12,828 bases of DNA, from the NCBI GenBank assembly GCA_905211955.1, contig CAJMCT010000024.1, forward strand, positions 1 to 12,828. The letters are read 5' to 3'. Made by a program: the position numbers and the translations under genes. The notes under the pieces are model-generated. The model made no database searches, had not been told where the DNA came from, and saw only the letters and a list, made by a program, of their open reading frames with translations. The DNA is from an uncultured Eubacteriales bacterium. GTDB taxonomy: Bacteria > Bacillota > Clostridia > Christensenellales > Borkfalkiaceae. Positions 5,316 through 11,267 of this stretch are shown here, piece after piece (position 1 is the stretch's first letter; each line of letters begins with the position of its first letter).

Positions 5316-6270
5316 GCGCAAAGATAGAGGCTAAAACAAAATTTATAACCGCAGTAAGAAGTTTTACTAAACTAAATACGGCGGTTTTTATTTTTGCATT
5401 TTTTAAGTAAGCCATAGACTGCGCTATAACGGAAACCCCGCCAAACCCACATAAAAGGGCGCAAAAAGGAATAGTCGAAACCCCCATTTTGGATAAAATT
5501 TTAAGCCCGTTCGTGCATTCTAAAAGCCCAATCGATACGCCCTTTGCAAGCGCTTCGTTTCCGCATAGAGTTTTAATTAAAAAAACTATAGGTTTAAGCG
5601 CGTTTGTAGACCAAAGTATTTGGGAAAGGAGCGAAAACAAAGTTATTATTCCGCCTATGGTAAGTACGGAAATAACTGAATTTTTAACCGTTTGATAAAA
5701 AGACAAGTCCCCTTTTTGTAGTTTAAGATTAGAAGAATCGCTTGGCTTATCTTTTCTTTTGTAAAAGGAAAATATAAAGCCCAAAATGATAGAAGAAGTT
5801 AAAGTTATAAAGAACAAAAACACACCTATAAGTACGTTATTAAACATTACACCGCCTACCCCAGATATTAAAAACATAGGGGAAGGGGTAGAGCAGAAAG
5901 CCGAACTTCTAACTGCTTCCGTTTGAGAGATATATCCCTTCTCGTGTAGGTCGGAAATGATTTTAGCGCCTATTGGGTATCCGGAAATTAGCCCTAAGAT
6001 AAAAGCAAAGGCACACGCGCCGTTTACCCTAAACACCCTTTTAGTGATGGGCGAAAGTTTAAGAGATAGCGCGGTTGTTATAGATAGGTTAGAAAGTATT
6101 GTCGTTATAAATAGGTACGGAAAAAGGGTAGGCAACACGCAGGTTATAAAAAGCAAAAGACCTTGATTTACCGCGTTTACGTATCCTTTACCAATCACCA
6201 ATAAAAAGCATAGCGCAGTCATTAGTAGAAAGGTTAAATATTCGCAAAAATTTTCTTTTAAATTCTTCAT
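5302..6270 (-). CDS. YlbJ/SpoVV-like integral membrane protein (nucleoside-recognition domain)
   Basis: 322 residues with about eight hydrophobic helices; shorter than Bacillus YlbJ (about 400). Two conserved blocks identify the family: ISGYPIGAKI (95-104) and the segment around FCSTPSPMFLISGVG (125-139), matching the SGYPxGAK and adPlFmigaV motifs of YlbJ. YlbJ (SpoVV) is a sporulation protein of the outer forespore membrane implicated in dipicolinic acid transport; whether this copy does that is inference. In Bacillus the ylbJ gene also lies next to rsmD and coaD, which supports the assignment. The ATG at 6268-6270 is chosen because AAGGA (6278-6282, minus strand) lies 7 nt upstream and the first helix follows soon after. 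A longer frame to 6399 would run into rarA and is rejected. The 3' end overlaps coaD by 14 bp. Confidence 0.78.
   Translation of the reverse strand: MKNLKENFCEYLTFLLMTALCFLLVIGKGYVNAVNQGLLLFITCVLPTLFPYLFITTILSNLSITTALSLKLSPITKRVFRVNGACAFAFILGLISGYPIGAKIISDLHEKGYISQTEAVRSSAFCSTPSPMFLISGVGGVMFNNVLIGVFLFFITLTSSIILGFIFSFYKRKDKPSDSSNLKLQKGDLSFYQTVKNSVISVLTIGGIITLFSLLSQILWSTNALKPIVFLIKTLCGNEALAKGVSIGLLECTNGLKILSKMGVSTIPFCALLCGFGGVSVIAQSMAYLKNAKIKTAVFSLVKLLTAVINFVLASIFAPIFF
5347..5397 (+). terminator. Probable coaD terminator inside the opposing gene
   Basis: AACCGC (5347-5352) pairs with GCGGTT (5381-5386). Between them an inner hairpin can form (AGTAA 5353-5357 with TTACT). A tail of TTTTTATTTTT follows. 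It is about 32 bp past the coaD stop, read on the plus strand, and lies within the coding sequence of the minus-strand ylbJ-like gene. The bulged stem makes it weaker than the other terminators here. I see no equally clear terminator for the minus-strand gene inside coaD. Confidence 0.45.
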
Positions 6271-6297
6271 AATATTATCCTTAAATATTATTAGTGC

Positions 6298-6326
6298 TTG
6301 AAAAAAAATATGCGATATGTTAAAAT
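6298..6326 (+). promoter_or_regulatory. Sigma-A promoter of rarA-tex-fucO
   Basis: TTGAAA at 6298-6303, a 17-bp spacer, TAAAAT at 6321-6326. The predicted start point (about 6332-6334) falls on the rarA ATG at 6333. There is no Shine-Dalgarno sequence in the few bases before that ATG, so the transcript may have no 5' leader. Confidence 0.65.
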
Positions 6327-6332
6327 AAACGT

Positions 6333-7640
6333 ATGGATTTATTTGACTTAGCAAAAGACCAAAACAAAAGTGTTCCGCTTGCGGAAAGAATGCGTGCAAG
6401 AAGCCTAAAAGAGTTTATTGGGCAAAACCATATCGTCAGTGAAACGAGCTTGCTTTCGCGCGCCATAAAACTAGATAGACTAGGCAGTTGTATATTTTGG
6501 GGGCCACCCGGTTGTGGTAAAACAACCCTTGCAAACGTTATAGCGTCGTCAACCGACAATAACTTTGTAAAATTAAACGCGGTAAGCAGTGGTGTTTCAG
6601 ACGTTAAAAAGGTAGTGGAAGATGCAAAAAACAATCTAAGATTATACGGAAAAAAGACCTATCTTCTTTTAGACGAGTGTCACCGTTTTAACAAAACCCA
6701 AAGCGACAGTTTGCTTCCTGCAATAGAGCAAGGTGATATAATTTTTATTGGCTCTACCACCGAAAACCCATACGCGTCCATGACGCCGGCAATAGTTTCA
6801 AGGTGCAGGGTTTTTGAACTTAAAAGATTAAATGAAGACGAGATATACGGTGCGTTAAAAAACGCGCTAGTTGATAAAGAAAGGGGGCTTGGCGCATACG
6901 ATTTAGTTTGCGATGAAGACGCGCTTATGCACATAGCGAGAATTTCGGCAGGCGACCTTCGTGTTGCGTATAATGCCTTAGAACTTGCGGTGCTTACTAC
7001 TAACCCCGAAAAAGACGGCAAAATTCACGTTAAACTAAAAGACGCTGAAGAATCGATACAGCAAAAAGCCTTGTCTTTTGACGAACAAATGTATTATGAT
7101 ATGCTATCGGCATTTTGTAAAAGTTTAAGGGGTAGCGATGCGGACGCAGCGCTATACTATATGCAAAGGCTTATTAAGGGTGGGTGCGATCCGCTACTTA
7201 TTGCTAGAAGACTTGTTGTACACTCAGCCGAAGACGTAGGGCTTGCAGACCCCAATGCGCTAGTTATTGCAACCAACGCGCTTTTGGCTTTTGAGAAGTT
7301 AGGGCTTCCCGAAGGGTTAATTCCTTTGTCCGAAGCAATAATTTATGTGTGCGAAGCCGAAAAATCTAATTCGGTAGTCGAAGCGATGTATAGCGCGGAA
7401 GAAGATGCGGTAAAAATAAAAGACGATACCGTTCCGCCACACCTTAAAAACTCGGTGTATGCTTCAAAAGAAGATAAGATGCTTTCAATGGGGTATAAAT
7501 ACCCGCACGACTACGGCGGATACGTAGACCAACAGTACTTGCCCGATAGTCTTAAAGGGAAAAAGTACTATATCCCGAAAGACAACGGCTACGAAAACAC
7601 CATTAAGCAAATAAGAATTAAAAAAGGCAAAAAGAATTAA
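6333..7640 (+). CDS. rarA: Replication-associated recombination protein A (AAA+ ATPase)
   Basis: 435 residues, full length for RarA/MgsA, a ring-forming ATPase related to clamp-loader subunits that acts at stalled replication forks. Motifs in order: SVPLAERMRARSLKEFIGQ (13-31, the RuvB/DnaX-like lead-in), Walker A GPPGCGKTT (57-65), Walker B LLLDECHRF (111-119), sensor 1 GSTTENP (140-146), SRCRVF (156-161), and the lid signature ISAGDLRVAYNALELA. The C-terminal tetramerisation region is marked by KSLRGSDADAALYYM and HSAEDVGLADP, and the end by the usual YPHDYGGYVDQQYLP. The N-terminus MDLFDLAK is the family's normal start, so ATG 6333 is right even though no ribosome binding site precedes it. 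tex follows after 11 bp, so they form one operon. Confidence 0.97.
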   Translation: MDLFDLAKDQNKSVPLAERMRARSLKEFIGQNHIVSETSLLSRAIKLDRLGSCIFWGPPGCGKTTLANVIASSTDNNFVKLNAVSSGVSDVKKVVEDAKNNLRLYGKKTYLLLDECHRFNKTQSDSLLPAIEQGDIIFIGSTTENPYASMTPAIVSRCRVFELKRLNEDEIYGALKNALVDKERGLGAYDLVCDEDALMHIARISAGDLRVAYNALELAVLTTNPEKDGKIHVKLKDAEESIQQKALSFDEQMYYDMLSAFCKSLRGSDADAALYYMQRLIKGGCDPLLIARRLVVHSAEDVGLADPNALVIATNALLAFEKLGLPEGLIPLSEAIIYVCEAEKSNSVVEAMYSAEEDAVKIKDDTVPPHLKNSVYASKEDKMLSMGYKYPHDYGGYVDQQYLPDSLKGKKYYIPKDNGYENTIKQIRIKKGKKN

Positions 7641-7651
7641 AGGACGAAATT

Positions 7652-9937
7652 ATGGACTACGCAATAAAACTTTCAAATGAATTTAAGATTAGATATGACT
7701 ATGCAAACAACATTATAAACTTAATAGACGAAGGCAACACGATTCCTTTTATCGCAAGGTATAGAAAAGAAATGCACGGCTCTTGCGACGACCAAGTTTT
7801 AAGAGAGTTTGCCGATAGACTTAAATATTTAAGAAATTTAGAAAAAAGAAAGGAAGAAGTAGTATCTTCTATCACCGAACAGGGTAAAATGACCGATGAG
7901 ATTGCAATCGCTTTGGCAAAAGCCGAAACGATGACCGAAGTTGAAGATATTTATCGCCCGTATAAACAAAAAAGAAAAACGCGTGCAAGCGTGGCTATTG
8001 AAAAGGGACTTCAAGGTCTTGCCGATATAATTTTGGCGCAAGACGAAAGCGTAAACCTAAACGAAGAAGCATCAAAGTTTATCAATCCCGAAAAGGAAGT
8101 TTTAACCGTAGATCAAGCGGTAGCAGGGGCATTAGATATTATTGCTGAAACAGTATCTGATAGCGCTGAACTTAGAAAAACGCTCCGCGCACGCCTTAAC
8201 GAAGAAGGTCAAATTTCTTGCAAACTTTTGGAAAACGAGAACTCAAAAACATACGATATGTATGCCGAATTTTCCGAAAATATCAGCAAAATTCCTTCGC
8301 ATAGAATTCTTGCTATCAACCGTGGCGAAAATGAAGAGTGTTTAAGGGTAAATATCGTTTGTGACGAAGAAAAGTTTATAGATATTTGTAAAAGTTATTT
8401 TGTAAAGGGTTCTAACCCCCTTTCCGAAAAGGTTTCGCTTGCATGTGCCGATGCGTTTGATAGACTAATCTTCCCATCGATTGAAAGAGAAGTAAGAAGC
8501 GAACTTACCGACAAGGCAAACGAACAAGCAATAAAAATGTTTGAAGTAAACCTTCGTCCGCTCCTTTTACAACCCCCGCTAAAAGGCAAAGTAATTTTAG
8601 GGCTAGACCCCGCTTATAGAACGGGTTGTAAGATTGCTGTAATCGATAGCGCGGGCAACGTTTTAGATACTACCGTCGTTTATCCCACGCCACCGCAAAA
8701 CAAGGTGGAAGAAGCCAAAAAGATTTTAATTCCGCTAATCAAAAAGCACGGTGTAAACGTTATCTCTATCGGAAACGGAACGGCAAGTAAAGAATCGGAA
8801 ATCTTTGTTGTAGACCTAATAAAAGAAAGCGGACTTCCTATTTCCTATGCGGTGGTTAACGAAGCGGGCGCTTCGGTTTATAGTGCATCTAAACTCGGTG
8901 CGGAAGAATTCCCCGAGTTTGACGTATCGCTAAGAAGTGCAGTATCTATTGCAAGACGTTTACTTGACCCGCTAGCTGAACTTATTAAGATTGACGTTAA
9001 ATCTATTGGTGTTGGACAGTATCAACACGATATGCCCGAAAAAAGACTTGAAGAAGTTTTGGGCGGGGTTGTTGAAGACTGCGTAAATAGTGTAGGTGTA
9101 GACTTAAATACCGCATCACAAAGCCTTTTAACTTACGTTGCAGGCTTAAATAGCGGTATTGCTAAAAACATTTTAGAGTATAGAAAGACAAAGCGCTTTG
9201 AATCTCGTGAAGAACTATTAAAGGTTAAAAAACTTGGCGAAAAAGCGTTCACCCAATGTGCAGGCTTTTTAAGAATAGTTGGCGGTTCAGTTTTAGATAA
9301 CACCGCAGTTCACCCCGAAGATTATAAGGGAGTAGAACTACTTCTTAAAGAAACGGGTTATACCCTTAATGACGTAGAAAAGGGCAACTTAGGAGAACTT
9401 AAAGCAAAGATAGACGTAGTGGGCTACAAAGCGCTTGCCGAAAAAATCGGTTTGGGCGAGCCTACCCTTCGCGATATAGTGGACGAACTTTTAAAACCGG
9501 GTAGAGATATCCGTGAAACCTTACCAAAGCCCGTGCTTAGATCCGACCTTTTAGAACTTAAAGACTTAAAAGAAGGTATGGAACTAACGGGAACGGTTAG
9601 AAACGTTATAGATTTTGGTGTGTTCGTTGATATTGGCGTTCACCAAGACGGTTTGGTGCATATCTCTCAAATATCAGATAACTTTATCAAGCACCCGTCC
9701 GACGCGTTAAAGGTTGGCGACGTGGTTAAGGTTAAAGTACTTGGCGTTGACACCGTAAAGAAGAAAATTTCTTTAACAATGAAAACAAGCGAATTGCCAC
9801 ACGGATTAGCAGTAGGCAATCAAAAAACGGATAGGGAAAGAAAACAAGGTAGAATTAACGCCGAGAAAAAGAGAGAAGAAAAGCAACTTTCTCAAGAACA
9901 GTTAAAAGAACTTTTAATGAAAAAGTTTGGTAGATAA
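7652..9937 (+). CDS. tex: Tex family S1 RNA-binding protein
   Basis: 761 residues, within the normal range for Tex, a conserved cytoplasmic nucleic-acid-binding protein related to eukaryotic Spt6 and linked to transcription. Domains in order: helical N-terminal region containing IPFIARYRKE (31-40) and DIYRPYKQKRKTRA (99-112); YqgF/RNase H-like domain beginning LGLDPAYRTGCKIAVID (316-332); helix-hairpin-helix repeats around VDLNTASQSLLTYVAGLN (483-500) and VKKLGEKAFTQCAGFL (525-540); and an S1 domain at about 639-711 with GVFVDIGVHQDGLVHIS. A lysine/arginine/glutamate-rich tail (about 712-761) ends the protein. AAAGGA before the ATG supports the start. It sits between rarA (11 bp) and fucO (26 bp) on the same strand. 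Confidence 0.97.
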   Translation: MDYAIKLSNEFKIRYDYANNIINLIDEGNTIPFIARYRKEMHGSCDDQVLREFADRLKYLRNLEKRKEEVVSSITEQGKMTDEIAIALAKAETMTEVEDIYRPYKQKRKTRASVAIEKGLQGLADIILAQDESVNLNEEASKFINPEKEVLTVDQAVAGALDIIAETVSDSAELRKTLRARLNEEGQISCKLLENENSKTYDMYAEFSENISKIPSHRILAINRGENEECLRVNIVCDEEKFIDICKSYFVKGSNPLSEKVSLACADAFDRLIFPSIEREVRSELTDKANEQAIKMFEVNLRPLLLQPPLKGKVILGLDPAYRTGCKIAVIDSAGNVLDTTVVYPTPPQNKVEEAKKILIPLIKKHGVNVISIGNGTASKESEIFVVDLIKESGLPISYAVVNEAGASVYSASKLGAEEFPEFDVSLRSAVSIARRLLDPLAELIKIDVKSIGVGQYQHDMPEKRLEEVLGGVVEDCVNSVGVDLNTASQSLLTYVAGLNSGIAKNILEYRKTKRFESREELLKVKKLGEKAFTQCAGFLRIVGGSVLDNTAVHPEDYKGVELLLKETGYTLNDVEKGNLGELKAKIDVVGYKALAEKIGLGEPTLRDIVDELLKPGRDIRETLPKPVLRSDLLELKDLKEGMELTGTVRNVIDFGVFVDIGVHQDGLVHISQISDNFIKHPSDALKVGDVVKVKVLGVDTVKKKISLTMKTSELPHGLAVGNQKTDRERKQGRINAEKKREEKQLSQEQLKELLMKKFGR

Positions 9938-9963
9938 AAAATAAAAATCAAGGAGAATATATT

Positions 9964-11139
9964 ATGGCAAGAATGGTACTTAACGAAACCAGTTATTTTG
10001 GCGCAGGTTGTAGAAACGAACTATTGACTGAATTAAATAAAAGGTCAATGAAAAAAGCCTTCATCGTTTCCGATGCCGACTTAGTAAAATTCGGCGTTGT
10101 AAAAATGGTGACCGACGTTTTAGATAAGGGAAATATCGAATACACTTGTTTTTCGGACGTAAAGGCAAACCCCACGATTGCAAACGTTAAGAACGCACTT
10201 AGCGCGTTTAAGGCATTTAACCCCGACGTTATTATTGCTATCGGTGGCGGAAGTTGTATAGACACCGCAAAGGCTGTTGGTATTATCGTAAACAACCCCG
10301 ACTTTGCTGACGTTAAAAGTTTAGAAGGCGTTGCCGATACTAAAAACAAAGCCTTCCCAACCATTTGCTTTGCAACGACTAGCGGAACGGCTGCGGAAGT
10401 GACCATCAACTACGTTATAACCGATGAAGAAGCAGGTAGAAAACTCGTTTGCGTTGACCCTAACGATATACCTATGATCGCGTTTAACGATGCGGAAATG
10501 ATGATGAGTATGCCAAAAGGTTTAACCGCATCTACCGGTATGGACGCGTTAACCCACGCAATCGAAGGTTATATTACTTTGGGCGCAAACCCCGTTTCAG
10601 ACCTTCTTTGCTGGAATAGTATAAAGTTTATTGCGGACAATTTAAGAGATGCCGTAAAAGATGGTTCTAACGCAGTTGCAAGAGAAGGTATGGCATACGG
10701 CTCTTACGTTGCAGGTATGGCATTTTCTAACGTAGGCTTAGGAATAGTTCACTCTATGGCACACCCCTTAGGCGCAAGGTTCGACGTGCCCCACGGTGTT
10801 GCTAACGCATTACTTCTTCCTTACGTTATGGAGTATAATAAAAATGCTTGTCTTAAAAAGTATGGCGACATAGCACGCGCTATGGGTGTTGATATTAAGG
10901 GCATGACCGAGTTAGAAGCCGCAAATAGCGCTATCGAAGCGGTTAAAAAATTATCTTTAGATATAGGTATTCCGCAAACTATTAAAGAACTTAAAAAACG
11001 CGGTACAGACGAAGTTCTTATCAAAAAAGACGATTTAAAACAACTAAGCAAAGACGCGTTTATCGACCCGTGCACGGGCGGAAACCCAAGACAAACTTCA
11101 GTAGAAGACATCTTAGAACTTTACAATATCGCATACTAA
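9964..11139 (+). CDS. fucO: Iron-dependent alcohol dehydrogenase, lactaldehyde reductase (FucO) type
   Basis: 391 residues, group III Fe-ADH, strikingly like E. coli FucO, which reduces lactaldehyde to 1,2-propanediol with NADH. Shared stretches include GTAAEVTINYVITDEE (141-156), LTHAIEGYIT (196-205), FSNVGLG, VPHGVANALLLP and CTGGNPR. The dinucleotide motif GGGS is at 94-97. Predicted iron ligands D194, H198, H263 and H277 are all present, and H267 is the expected catalytic histidine. A lysine-rich loop (KKRGTDEVLIKKDDL, about residues 348-363) is roughly 8 residues longer than in E. coli. AAGGAG (9950-9955) is 8 nt before the ATG. No fucose or rhamnose catabolism gene is adjacent; it lies 26 bp after tex and probably shares its transcript. 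The family is certain; the physiological substrate could instead be another short aldehyde or diol. Confidence 0.87.
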   Translation: MARMVLNETSYFGAGCRNELLTELNKRSMKKAFIVSDADLVKFGVVKMVTDVLDKGNIEYTCFSDVKANPTIANVKNALSAFKAFNPDVIIAIGGGSCIDTAKAVGIIVNNPDFADVKSLEGVADTKNKAFPTICFATTSGTAAEVTINYVITDEEAGRKLVCVDPNDIPMIAFNDAEMMMSMPKGLTASTGMDALTHAIEGYITLGANPVSDLLCWNSIKFIADNLRDAVKDGSNAVAREGMAYGSYVAGMAFSNVGLGIVHSMAHPLGARFDVPHGVANALLLPYVMEYNKNACLKKYGDIARAMGVDIKGMTELEAANSAIEAVKKLSLDIGIPQTIKELKKRGTDEVLIKKDDLKQLSKDAFIDPCTGGNPRQTSVEDILELYNIAY

Positions 11140-11157
11140 CCTAAATTTTAATAAGTC

Positions 11158-11196
11158 AAAGCCGACCTAAAAACAAGGTCGGCTTTAATTTTTCCC
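11158..11196 (+). terminator. Rho-independent terminator after fucO
   Basis: Perfect 10-bp stem AAAGCCGACC (11158-11167) and GGTCGGCTTT (11177-11186) with a 9-nt loop, then AATTTTTCCC. It closes the rarA-tex-fucO unit. Confidence 0.93.
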
Positions 11197-11202
11197 ATTT
11201 AC

Positions 11203-11231
11203 TTGATTTTATTCTTATAAAATGCTATTAT
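11203..11231 (+). promoter_or_regulatory. Sigma-A promoter (extended -10) of the lipoprotein gene
   Basis: TTGATT at 11203-11208, a 17-bp spacer, TATTAT at 11226-11231, with TGC directly before the -10 box, giving an extended TGn motif. The start point should be near 11238, about 30 nt before the ATG at 11268. AAAGGA at 11255-11260 is the ribosome binding site. Confidence 0.7.
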
Positions 11232-11267
11232 GTAATTGCTTTAATTTACTAAAAAAAGGAAACTATC

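Noticed and set aside
6271..6399. Upstream extension of the minus-strand ylbJ-like frame
   Set aside because: It would overlap the start of rarA and its promoter, has no ribosome binding site, and adds residues absent from the family; the ATG at 6268-6270 has a good site.
6320..7021. Minus-strand frames opposite rarA
   Set aside because: Low-complexity Ser/Leu-rich translations produced by the codon pattern of rarA; no start signals.
9993..10409. Long minus-strand frame opposite fucO (138 codons)
   Set aside because: Antisense shadow of a well-conserved gene; no ribosome binding site and no recognisable protein.
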